A DNA stretch of 9,540 nucleotides from an uncultured Clostridia bacterium (GTDB taxonomy: Bacteria; Bacillota_A; Clostridia; Christensenellales; Aristaeellaceae). Numbering within the stretch: position 1 is the first letter of the stretch; each line of letters opens with the position of its first letter. The stretch spans positions 1 through 9,540 of the forward strand of contig CAKUDW010000057.1 of the NCBI GenBank assembly GCA_934645275.1, in the 5' to 3' direction. Positions 1-6,179 of the stretch are shown here, in pieces. The notes beneath the pieces are model-generated. The model was not told where the DNA came from and did not search any database. It saw only the letters and a program-made list of their open reading frames with translations. The translations under genes and the position numbers were made by a program.

Positions 1-671
1 AACAGGCGCAGTATCTCGCGCTCCGCGCGGAAGGTCTTGACCACGGAAAAGCCGCCCAGACAATCCGCCAGTGCGGCAGTAAAGCTCTGGTTCGCATCCG
101 AAACCCGCCGCTCGGCCGCCTGCACCCATTTGCCAGTCAACAGGGACGCCGCAAGGGGCAACAGCGTCAGCCCCACGGCGACTGCCGTCATCAGCGGCGA
201 ACAGCACAGCATCATCGCCAGCGCGCCCACAAATGTGACTGCCTTGGTGATCACCGAAAACTGCTGCGCCAGATAATCCGTCTCGATGCTCGCTGCGTCG
301 TTAGTCAGCGCAGACAGGTATGCAGCAGTCTGCTCGTCTCGAAAGGACGAAATGCGCTTTTCCAGCAGCCTCTCAAATGCAAAGTCTCGATATTGACGCA
401 GGGCGCGCTCGACAAATCGCGGTTCTGCGACGCATTTCAGCAGGGAAAACGCGGTGCAGAGCAGCACGAAGCCAAGACTGATAAGGCCGAGCACCGACAG
501 CGGCAGCGCGTTCGACTCGGCGGAAATCGTGTCGATGAGCTGCTGAATTATCCAGGAAAGTAGCAGGTTCATCGTGCCGCCGCACAGCGACGCGAGCACT
601 GCAAGCGCAAAGGCTGTGCGATTGCCCCTGTAAAACTGCGCCGCCAGCCGGCGCTTGAGCGACCCGTTCAT
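1..671 (-). CDS. ABC exporter, membrane domain (partial, runs off left edge)
   Basis: Reading the minus strand from an ATG at 671 gives an open frame of 223 codons that continues past the left edge. The visible part is the transmembrane region of an exporter-type ABC protein. Hydrophobic segments lie at about residues 18-42, 57-79, 141-157 and 159-179. Between the second and third is the long cytoplasmic stretch typical of the family (about 84-140: RFVERALRQYRDFAFERLL, then a segment around LTNDAASIETD). The last visible residues (GGFSVVKTFRAERE, about 206-219) match the conserved second-loop region of exporters. Such proteins usually continue into a C-terminal ATPase domain of a 550-600 residue chain, which would lie outside the window. 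The start is supported by GGAAGGAG at 683-690, and the ATG overlaps the TGA of the upstream XRE gene by four bases, so translation is probably coupled. Substrate unknown; peptide, lipid or drug export are all possible. Confidence 0.88.
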   Translation of the reverse strand, partial: MNGSLKRRLAAQFYRGNRTAFALAVLASLCGGTMNLLLSWIIQQLIDTISAESNALPLSVLGLISLGFVLLCTAFSLLKCVAEPRFVERALRQYRDFAFERLLEKRISSFRDEQTAAYLSALTNDAASIETDYLAQQFSVITKAVTFVGALAMMLCCSPLMTAVAVGLTLLPLAASLLTGKWVQAAERRVSDANQSFTAALADCLGGFSVVKTFRAEREILRL

Positions 672-1738
672 TCCGCGTTCAGCTCCTTCCACAGCTCGGT
701 CAGCACCGGATCTTCCATTTGGTCCACGGTTTTCTGCACGCCCTGTGCAGCGCTGGCGCCGAGATCATCGTACACGCCCGCGCGTTCATCGCGCATCACG
801 AAGCGCAGCGCGCTGGCGTGGTAATCCGGCGCGGCGTCGAAGTCCGCCGCCAGCGCCTTTGCCTGCAACAGCGCATCGCGCGCAGCAGACACGTTTCCGT
901 CGCTTTGGTGCGCATGAGCAAGGCAGACCCACAGCGCGGCGTTCAGCTTATCCAAAAAGCAGGGCTTTGCGCCATCCTTCAGGCCGGAGAGCGCGCCGAT
1001 GCCCCACGTCAGCACCTCGACCGCCGCCGCGTAGTCCTTGCGCTTGAGAAATATGTTTGCATAGCCCATAACGATGTGGATAAACGCCGCCGTCCATTTC
1101 AACAGCGCCTCGGATAAAAACGGCAGCGCCTCATCCGGGCGGCCGCAATCGGCGGCCAGCGTCAAGCCGATCCGTTCGCTGTAAACTCCGCCCGCGTTGT
1201 GTCGCTTCAACAGTGCTACCGCGCCCTCCGCATCGCCCAGGCTGAGCATCACTCCGGCCATTTCACCGCAGAGCGTGCCCTCGTTGATTTCAGGATTCGT
1301 GTTCTGCGGCAGCAACCCCCGGGCACGCTCCATCAGTTCAATCGCGCGATTCAGCAGCGCGACGTCCCCCTGTTCTATTCCAAACACGCGGTACAGCGCC
1401 GCGCTGTTGTACACAATCTCAAACGCATTGGGATATTTCCGCAGCGCTCTTTCCGCCTCCGTAAGTCCCGCTCGATTCTTTTCAAAGCGATACTGCCTGA
1501 GCCGTTCGGCCGCAGCCTGCAAGCGGTCGTCCTTTATTTCATAGCCCAGCAGTGCGTCCACCGACGCATCGAAAAAATCCGCCAGCGCTACGAGCATATC
1601 CAGCTCGGGCTGCGAAAGTCCGGCCTCCCATTTGTAGACCGCGCCCACCGTTACGCCCAGTGCTTCGGCCAGCTGCGCCTGCGTGAGCGAGCGTTGCTTT
1701 CGAAACGTGCGTATATTCTGTGCGAGCTTGTCTGTCAT
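668..1738 (-). CDS. XRE-family transcriptional regulator with helical-repeat C-terminal region
   Basis: The 356-residue protein has a Cro/C1-type helix-turn-helix at about residues 7-62, with the typical LTQAQLAEALGVT and recognition-helix segment GAVYKWEAG, followed by PELDMLVALADFFDASVDALLG. The remaining 290 residues are rich in alanine and leucine and look like repeated helix pairs (for example about 92-101, 127-140, 170-181, 202-215, 235-247 and 275-293), consistent with a TPR-like sensing region; this is judged by eye. Regulators of this shape often bind a peptide or a partner protein through the repeats. The ATG at 1738 has AGGGAGG about eight bases upstream (near 1747-1753). The gene is co-transcribed with the ABC exporter gene, whose ATG overlaps its stop, so it probably controls this operon and perhaps the divergent two-component genes. 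No membrane segment is seen. Confidence 0.88.
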   Translation of the reverse strand: MTDKLAQNIRTFRKQRSLTQAQLAEALGVTVGAVYKWEAGLSQPELDMLVALADFFDASVDALLGYEIKDDRLQAAAERLRQYRFEKNRAGLTEAERALRKYPNAFEIVYNSAALYRVFGIEQGDVALLNRAIELMERARGLLPQNTNPEINEGTLCGEMAGVMLSLGDAEGAVALLKRHNAGGVYSERIGLTLAADCGRPDEALPFLSEALLKWTAAFIHIVMGYANIFLKRKDYAAAVEVLTWGIGALSGLKDGAKPCFLDKLNAALWVCLAHAHQSDGNVSAARDALLQAKALAADFDAAPDYHASALRFVMRDERAGVYDDLGASAAQGVQKTVDQMEDPVLTELWKELNAE

Positions 1739-1766
1739 GCGTTCGTCCCTCCCTTTGCCTGCCCAA

Positions 1767-1795
1767 ATTATAACAGATGGAAACCGCGAAATGAA
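1767..1795 (-). promoter_or_regulatory. Probable promoter of the XRE/ABC exporter operon
   Basis: On the minus strand a perfect TATAAT (1772 to 1767) lies 17 bases downstream of a weak -35 element, TTCATT (1795 to 1790). Transcription would start near 1760, leaving a leader of about 20 bases before the XRE ATG at 1738, with the ribosome site inside it. The -10 element is strong and the -35 matches only half of TTGACA, so an activator or weak basal expression is possible. Inferred from consensus only. Confidence 0.5.
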
Positions 1796-1827
1796 GCCAC
1801 CGGCAATACGAATTGTATATTTATTTA

Positions 1828-1844
1828 TAATACCATCGGTATTA
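1828..1844. promoter_or_regulatory. Perfect inverted repeat, candidate operator (TAATACC-ATC-GGTATTA)
   Basis: Seven-base arms separated by three bases form a perfect dyad in the middle of the divergent gap, between the two predicted promoters. Its size and position suit a dimeric regulator such as the XRE protein encoded next to it. A related string, GGTATATTA, occurs at 1899-1907 over the -10 region of the response-regulator promoter. The dyad is seen directly; binding is inferred. Confidence 0.4.
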
Positions 1845-1864
1845 GTTCTGGAATTTTTGTCCGG

Positions 1865-1884
1865 AAGCTGCCCATTCTCAGCTT
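1865..1884. promoter_or_regulatory. Inverted repeat touching the -35 of the two-component promoter
   Basis: AAGCTG (1865-1870) and CAGCTT (1879-1884) form a six-base inverted repeat with an eight-base spacer. The right arm overlaps the first two bases of the -35 element at 1883, so a bound protein would sit on or just beside RNA polymerase. It could be an operator for autoregulation by the response regulator or for the XRE protein. Short arms make chance occurrence possible. Confidence 0.3.
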
Positions 1885-1911
1885 GTTCTAAGGTTAATGG
1901 TATATTATAAT
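1883..1911 (+). promoter_or_regulatory. Sigma-A-type promoter of the two-component operon
   Basis: TTGTTC (1883-1888), a 17-base spacer and a perfect TATAAT (1906-1911) make a strong vegetative-type promoter. The predicted start near 1918 falls on the first bases of the ribosome binding site GGAGGG (1918-1923), giving a very short leader of about 16 bases before the ATG at 1934. Confidence 0.65.
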
Positions 1912-1933
1912 AGCCGTGGAGGGCTGAAGATAA

Positions 1934-2608
1934 ATGAAACTGTTGCTTGCTGAAGATGAAATCGCCATGTCCGAGGCTGTGGTAGATATTCTAACTTATC
2001 ACAAATACAGCGTTGACGCAGTGTACAACGGCGCAGACGCGCTGGAATATGCGCTCACCGGGCAATATGACGGCGTGATTATGGACATCATGATGCCCAA
2101 AATGGACGGCATCGAAGCGTTGAAGAAGCTGCGCGCGGCGGGCTGCGCCGTGCCGGTGCTGCTGCTGACGGCGAAGGCCGAGGTTGAAGATCGCATTCGC
2201 GGACTGGACGCGGGCGCGGACGACTATCTGCCCAAGCCCTTCGCCATGGGCGAGCTGCTGGCACGCGTGCGGGCCATGCTGCGTCGGCGTGAAAACTACA
2301 CGCCGGATGTGGTGCGCGTAGGCGATATTGAACTGGATCAGAGCCGCAATTTGCTCAAGCGCGGCAAGGATATGCAACCGTTGAGCGCGCTGGAATACCG
2401 ACTGATGGAACTGTTCGCGCTGAACCCCGGCATCTGCTTTTCGGCAGGTGCGCTGCTGGAACGCATTTGGGGACTGGATTCAGACGCCGAGGAAGGCTCG
2501 GTATGGGTCTATATTTCCTATTTGCGCAAGAAGCTGGTAAAGCTCGGCGCGTCGGTTGAGATTCAATCCAGGCGTGGCGTGGGCTATTCATTGGAGGTGA
2601 AAAAATGA
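1934..2608 (+). CDS. OmpR/PhoB-family response regulator
   Basis: This 224-residue protein is full length for the family. The receiver domain (about 1-118) has the acidic pair E7-D8, the phosphoacceptor D51 in VIMDIMMPKMDG, the conserved T79 in LLLTAK and the K101 in YLPKPF, so all key phosphorylation residues are present. The C-terminal winged helix (about 128-222) carries the usual LSALEYRLMELF, the recognition-helix region VWVYISYLRKKL and the final RRGVGYSLE. The start has TGGAGGG at 1917-1923, ten bases upstream. Its TGA overlaps the ATG of the histidine kinase, so the two form a coupled pair. It should bind DNA as a phosphorylated dimer, with likely targets in its own upstream region or the divergent exporter operon; the latter is inference from position. 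Confidence 0.95.
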   Translation: MKLLLAEDEIAMSEAVVDILTYHKYSVDAVYNGADALEYALTGQYDGVIMDIMMPKMDGIEALKKLRAAGCAVPVLLLTAKAEVEDRIRGLDAGADDYLPKPFAMGELLARVRAMLRRRENYTPDVVRVGDIELDQSRNLLKRGKDMQPLSALEYRLMELFALNPGICFSAGALLERIWGLDSDAEEGSVWVYISYLRKKLVKLGASVEIQSRRGVGYSLEVKK

Positions 2609-3834
2609 TCCGTGCGCTCAGGCGGCGCTTCATTCGAGGCGCGATGCTGGCGCTGGTCATCCTGATCGCGCTGATGATTGGCGGCAGTACGGCCGCCAAC
2701 TGGATTCAGTTCGACCGCAGCGTGGAAAAGCGCATGGACGCCGCATTCAGCGGCGCGGATGTGGGCGAACAGCACAGGGCGAATGCCACGCTGAAATCCT
2801 CACCACCCAGTTTTTTTTCCATCACTCGCAGCGATGCTCGGCTGGGCTATTATATGATTTCGATATCAGAAAGCGGTGAAATCGAAACCATAGAAGAAAA
2901 GGGCATCTGGGAAGCAGATTCAGACGCAGCCGCGGCGCTGGCCGAACGCGCGCTGGCACTGAACAAGCCCTCCGGACGCATCGATCAATATCGCTTCCGG
3001 CTGGAAGAAACGGACAGCGGCGCGCGGTTGATACTGATGGACGTGGGCGGCCAACTATACATGCTGATGGACAGCGTCCGCTCCGCCTGCGGATTGGGGG
3101 CGCTGTGCTTGATTGGCATGTTTCTGATACTGCTTCCAGTATCCACGCGCATGGTAAAATCCTACGCCGCCAACATCGAAAAGCAGAAACAGTTCATCAC
3201 CAACGCGGGCCACGAGATTAAAACGCCCGTGGCGGTCATACTCTCCAATCTGGACGCAATGGAGCTGATTCGCGGCGAAAACAAGTGGAGCAAAAATATC
3301 CGCGGCCAGGTGGAGCGGCTGAATGCGCTGCTGCAGCGCCTACTGTTCATGGCCCGTGCGGACGAAGGTAGCCTGAAGCCGCCCGCACAGCCATTGGAAC
3401 TGAGCGCGCTGCTCGAACGCGAGCTGGAACCTTACCGGGAAATCACAGCTGAAAAACACATCCAGCTGGTTCAGGAAAAGCTGATGCCCGTGCGCGTGCG
3501 TGCCAGTGGCGAATATCTGGCACAGCTGCTGCACGCGCTGCTGGACAATGCGGTGCAGTACACGCCCGAGGATGGCCGCATCATCATTGCGCTGGAAGCA
3601 CGGCGCAAACGGGCGCTGCTGACGCTGGAAAACAGTGTCAGCGCGCTGCCCGACTGTCCGCCTGAGGCGCTGTTCGAGCGCTTCTACCGCGGCGACGGCG
3701 CGCATTCGCAATCCGGTGGCTACGGCATCGGCCTGTCGGCAGCACGCGCCGTAGCTGAAATGTACGGCGGCACGATCCGCGCAAAATATCTGGATGGCGC
3801 CGTGCGCTTCACGGTGGAACTGCCGGCAAAGTAA
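2605..3834 (+). CDS. Sensor histidine kinase, HisKA type
   Basis: The 409-residue membrane kinase is the partner of the response regulator before it. An N-terminal membrane segment (about 12-30) and a second (about 161-180) enclose an extracytoplasmic region of about 130 residues that would sense the signal. The H-box is at about 196-209 (FITNAGHEIKTPV, phosphoacceptor H203), the N-box at about 311-321 (LLDNAVQYTP), the F-box at 357-364 (FERFYRGD) and the G2 box at 371-378 (GGYGIGLS). The G1 box, normally DxGxG, is not recognisable: the matching place reads LENSVSALPD (341-350), a shortening seen in other compact Firmicutes kinases. No clear HAMP domain is seen; the second membrane segment leads almost directly into the dimerisation helix. 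The ribosome site GGAGG (2593-2597) and the ATGA overlap support the start. Signal unknown. Confidence 0.93.
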   Translation: MIRALRRRFIRGAMLALVILIALMIGGSTAANWIQFDRSVEKRMDAAFSGADVGEQHRANATLKSSPPSFFSITRSDARLGYYMISISESGEIETIEEKGIWEADSDAAAALAERALALNKPSGRIDQYRFRLEETDSGARLILMDVGGQLYMLMDSVRSACGLGALCLIGMFLILLPVSTRMVKSYAANIEKQKQFITNAGHEIKTPVAVILSNLDAMELIRGENKWSKNIRGQVERLNALLQRLLFMARADEGSLKPPAQPLELSALLERELEPYREITAEKHIQLVQEKLMPVRVRASGEYLAQLLHALLDNAVQYTPEDGRIIIALEARRKRALLTLENSVSALPDCPPEALFERFYRGDGAHSQSGGYGIGLSAARAVAEMYGGTIRAKYLDGAVRFTVELPAK

Positions 3835-3844
3835 CTCGGTGCAT

Positions 3845-3884
3845 AAAGCGCGCCGCTTTGAACAATTTCAAAGCGGCGCGCTTT
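3845..3884. terminator. Perfect 18-bp-stem hairpin, bidirectional terminator between convergent operons
   Basis: Arms at 3845-3862 and 3867-3884 are exact reverse complements around a CAAT loop. The outer AAA/TTT pairs provide a short U-run on each strand (CTTTTC on plus, CTTTATG on minus). It begins eleven bases after the kinase stop codon and faces the incoming sugar operon, so it can end transcription from both sides. The U-runs are short, so efficiency is uncertain. Confidence 0.75.
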
Positions 3885-3911
3885 TCATTAAGAATATGAA
3901 TTAGCAATGCG

Positions 3912-3940
3912 GTCGGCGGCTCTAAAAGAGAGCCGCCGAC
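3912..3940. terminator. 12-bp-stem hairpin just after the cupin gene
   Basis: GTCGGCGGCTCT (3912-3923) pairs exactly with AGAGCCGCCGAC (3929-3940) around a five-base loop. It lies twelve bases beyond the minus-strand stop codon at 3953. No U-run follows on either strand, so it is more likely a 3'-end stabilising or pausing hairpin than a classic intrinsic terminator; the hairpin at 3845-3884 would follow it for the minus-strand transcript. Confidence 0.5.
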
Positions 3941-3952
3941 AATTCCCTGATA

Positions 3953-5143
3953 TTACAGGCGGGCGAAGTGGCGCAGGATCACCAGCGGCTCGGATTTGGA
4001 GTTGTTGGTGAAGGTAACGCCTTCCTTCGAAGCGGACTGCGTGACGAAATACTCGTCGTGCGTCAGCTGGCCGAAGCGAATCATGTTCGGGCTGGAAAGC
4101 TCCATGCCGTTGATAGTGCCAAAGCCCTGAATGCAGATCAGGCCATAGGCCATGTCGTCCTTCAGCGTAACGGTACGGCCGGGCAGCACGGTATAGCGGC
4201 GCGCACCCACAGTATCGCACTTGTAGCAGATCCACTCGTCGATATAGCCTTCCTTCATCATTTCGTCCATATCGGCCACGGGCTGCGGCGTCATGCGGCG
4301 ATTCTGATAGAACATGGGATCGAGGTTCATGTCCCAATCCATCACTTCCACCAGATAATCGAAATCGCCCTTCTTATCCTCGGGGCAATTTTTCCAGAGC
4401 AGATCCTCGCCCACCACATGGTCGAAATAGAGTACGGACTGGTACATGGCGTACACATCCGAAGCAAACTGCGGCTCATAGGTACACATGCTGGCCGGAG
4501 CGTGCATGATTCCCGGAGGCACATCCCAGCCGGTATCCACATCGATGTTGTAGGCGCGGGAGAGCGAGAGCAGCTTGTTATCGCCCTTGGTGAAAGCGGC
4601 CAGCGCATCGCGCACCTGCGCCTTGGTGGTGCCGGGATTGAATCCAAAGAAGGTCATCGGCAGCTCGCCGCCATACACATTATTATACTGTGCGGGGAAG
4701 AAATACATCTCCGGCTTACCGGCCTCGCCCACCTTGGCGGCATACTTGTCGTTGTGGTGAATGTGATGCGGCAGCGGGCCCTTGTTATCGAAGAATTTGG
4801 AATACATCGGCCAGCGTCCATATTTTTTGTACAAATCCTCGCCGATCACCTGACCCTTGAATTCAGAAACGGCGTCGATCAGCCTGGCCTGCTCGCCTTC
4901 CTCGGTCACAATGAAACTCAGGCCCTGATTTTCGGGCGTGCCTGGGCCGTTGTCCGCGGGTGTGGTAGAAGAAAACCAGCGCTCGTCAATACCGCCGCGC
5001 TCGGTGCCCAGCGCGAAGTAATCGTCCGGATGCAGGCGCAGGCGACGGCCCGGACGGCAGAACGCGCGCGGCACCCAGTTGGGCGCGAGGCGCACCACGC
5101 CGTTGCCCTGGTTCAATGCTCTTTCAATAATAGCCTTGGACAT
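3953..5143 (-). CDS. Phosphomannose-isomerase-like cupin protein, putative sugar isomerase
   Basis: The 396-residue protein looks like a divergent member of the type I mannose-6-phosphate isomerase (cupin) group. The segment at about 122-150 (GPLPHHIHHNDKY, then GEAGKPEMYFFP) matches in layout the family's QxHPDxxYA...GKxE metal-binding region. H127/H129 and E145 would be ligands, with H214 in DVPPGIMHAPAS as the further histidine. The family glutamine of QxH appears replaced by histidine. A C-terminal stretch (about 314-392, PGRTVTLKDD to VILRHF) looks like the second cupin barrel. No signal peptide is evident, so it should act in the cytoplasm. AAGGAGG at 5154-5160, ten bases upstream of the ATG, is a strong ribosome site. 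As the last gene of the importer operon it probably processes the imported sugar or its phosphate. The exact reaction is not readable; a non-enzymatic cupin or another aldose-ketose isomerase remains possible. Confidence 0.7.
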   Translation of the reverse strand: MSKAIIERALNQGNGVVRLAPNWVPRAFCRPGRRLRLHPDDYFALGTERGGIDERWFSSTTPADNGPGTPENQGLSFIVTEEGEQARLIDAVSEFKGQVIGEDLYKKYGRWPMYSKFFDNKGPLPHHIHHNDKYAAKVGEAGKPEMYFFPAQYNNVYGGELPMTFFGFNPGTTKAQVRDALAAFTKGDNKLLSLSRAYNIDVDTGWDVPPGIMHAPASMCTYEPQFASDVYAMYQSVLYFDHVVGEDLLWKNCPEDKKGDFDYLVEVMDWDMNLDPMFYQNRRMTPQPVADMDEMMKEGYIDEWICYKCDTVGARRYTVLPGRTVTLKDDMAYGLICIQGFGTINGMELSSPNMIRFGQLTHDEYFVTQSASKEGVTFTNNSKSEPLVILRHFARL

Positions 5144-5165
5144 GTGTTGAAGACCTCCTTATATG

Positions 5166-5185
5166 TTTGAATTAATTACTTCAAA
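5166..5185. promoter_or_regulatory. Near-perfect 20-bp palindrome upstream of the cupin gene
   Basis: TTTGAA (5166-5171) and TTCAAA (5180-5185) flank a central TAATTA (5173-5178) on the same dyad axis; only one base pair of the 20 (5172/5179) breaks symmetry. It lies in the 64-base gap between the second permease stop and the cupin start. It could be an operator for an internal promoter, or a small RNA hairpin just upstream of the ribosome site. I could not find a convincing -35/-10 pair here. Confidence 0.35.
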
Positions 5186-5207
5186 GTCTGACAAACAGCG
5201 CACGCCG

Positions 5208-6173
5208 TCAGCCGCGCACGATTACCTTGCGCGTCTTTTTCTGCGCCATCAGGCAATCGGTAGCGATGACGCAAATCAGGATCAGGCCCTTGATGACGTC
5301 CTGCCAGCTGGCCTGAATTTCCAGGCGCTGCAGGCCGTTAAACAGCACGCCGATGAAGAGCATGCCCCAGAAGGTGCGCACGGCGCTGCCGCTACCACCG
5401 GACATGCTGGTACCTCCGATGACCACGCCCGCAACCACGGACATCGTGAGGTCACTGCCATAGAGCGAATTGCCGGAGGAGAGGCGCATGGACATCAATA
5501 TCGCGCTGGCCGCCGTGCAAAAGCCCAGTATAACGAACAGCATCGTCTTGTAAAAATCCACATTGATGCCAGCCATCTGCGCCACGGTCATATTGCCGCC
5601 GGTAGCGTACACATTGCGTCCAAAGCGCGTGTGCCGCAGCACCAAATGCACGATCAGAAATGCGAGCAGGAAGAACCAGGTGATGGTCGGAATGCCGAGA
5701 AAGCTGCCGTTGCCAAAGGCGTTGAGCTTATCATTCGGAAAGTTGTTGGGCCTGCCGTCGGTATAGGTAAGGGCCAGTCCCTTCAAGAACATCATCATGC
5801 CCAGTGTGACTACAAAGGCGTTCATCTTGATCTTGGAGACCATCAGGCCGTTCAGCAGCCCGACAAACACGCCCACGGCCAGGCACAGCATTATTGCCGG
5901 GAACACGCCCGCCTTCTTGGCGATGTCGGTAAACAGCAGCGTGATGAAGCCCATCAGCGAGCTTATCGACAGATCAAACTCGCCGCCGATAATCGAAATC
6001 GTCATCGCAAAGGCCACAATGCCATAGGTGGAAATCTGCAAGAGAATATTGGTCAGGTTATTCAGCGAAAGGAAACCCTCCGCCGTAATGGACAGGATAA
6101 CGACGGCCACGATCAGCGCCACGATGATGATATTGTTCTTCACAAAGGACGCCGGATTGAATTTCTTCTTCAT
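5208..6173 (-). CDS. CUT2-type sugar ABC importer, permease subunit 2 (RbsC-like)
   Basis: The 321-residue integral membrane protein is the usual length for the RbsC/BPD_transp_2 family of monosaccharide importers. Hydrophobic segments run through most of the chain, starting at about 14-31. Family landmarks are GGEFDLSISS (63-72), HTRFGRNVYATGG followed by AQMAGINV (181-205, the cytoplasmic loop that contacts the ATPase) and VVIGGTSMSGGSGS (250-263). The ATG at 6173 lies six bases after the upstream permease stop, with GAGAGG of the ribosome site inside the end of that gene, so translation is coupled. It probably pairs with permease 1 as a heterodimer in the membrane. The substrate cannot be told from the sequence. 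Confidence 0.93.
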   Translation of the reverse strand: MKKKFNPASFVKNNIIIVALIVAVVILSITAEGFLSLNNLTNILLQISTYGIVAFAMTISIIGGEFDLSISSLMGFITLLFTDIAKKAGVFPAIMLCLAVGVFVGLLNGLMVSKIKMNAFVVTLGMMMFLKGLALTYTDGRPNNFPNDKLNAFGNGSFLGIPTITWFFLLAFLIVHLVLRHTRFGRNVYATGGNMTVAQMAGINVDFYKTMLFVILGFCTAASAILMSMRLSSGNSLYGSDLTMSVVAGVVIGGTSMSGGSGSAVRTFWGMLFIGVLFNGLQRLEIQASWQDVIKGLILICVIATDCLMAQKKTRKVIVRG

Positions 6174-6179
6174 CGCTCA

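Noticed and set aside
37..276. Short plus-strand frame at the left edge
   Set aside because: It is antisense to the ABC exporter membrane domain, which reads cleanly on the minus strand with membrane segments and a coupled start.
1199..1891. A 230-codon plus-strand frame opposite the XRE gene running into the divergent gap
   Set aside because: It is antisense to a clear regulator, has no family resemblance and would cross the promoters and operator candidates.
1903..1912. Ten-base AT palindrome TATTATAATA over the -10 element
   Set aside because: Short AT-only symmetry is expected by chance in a -10 region and adds nothing beyond the promoter call.
3968..5170. A 400-codon plus-strand frame opposite the cupin gene
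   Set aside because: No recognisable motif, and it mirrors the codon structure of the cupin gene on the other strand.
5144..5207. An internal promoter for the cupin gene in the 64-base gap
   Set aside because: TTGTCA and TATAAG-like strings exist, but their spacing is wrong or would place the start on the ribosome site; only the palindrome is reported.
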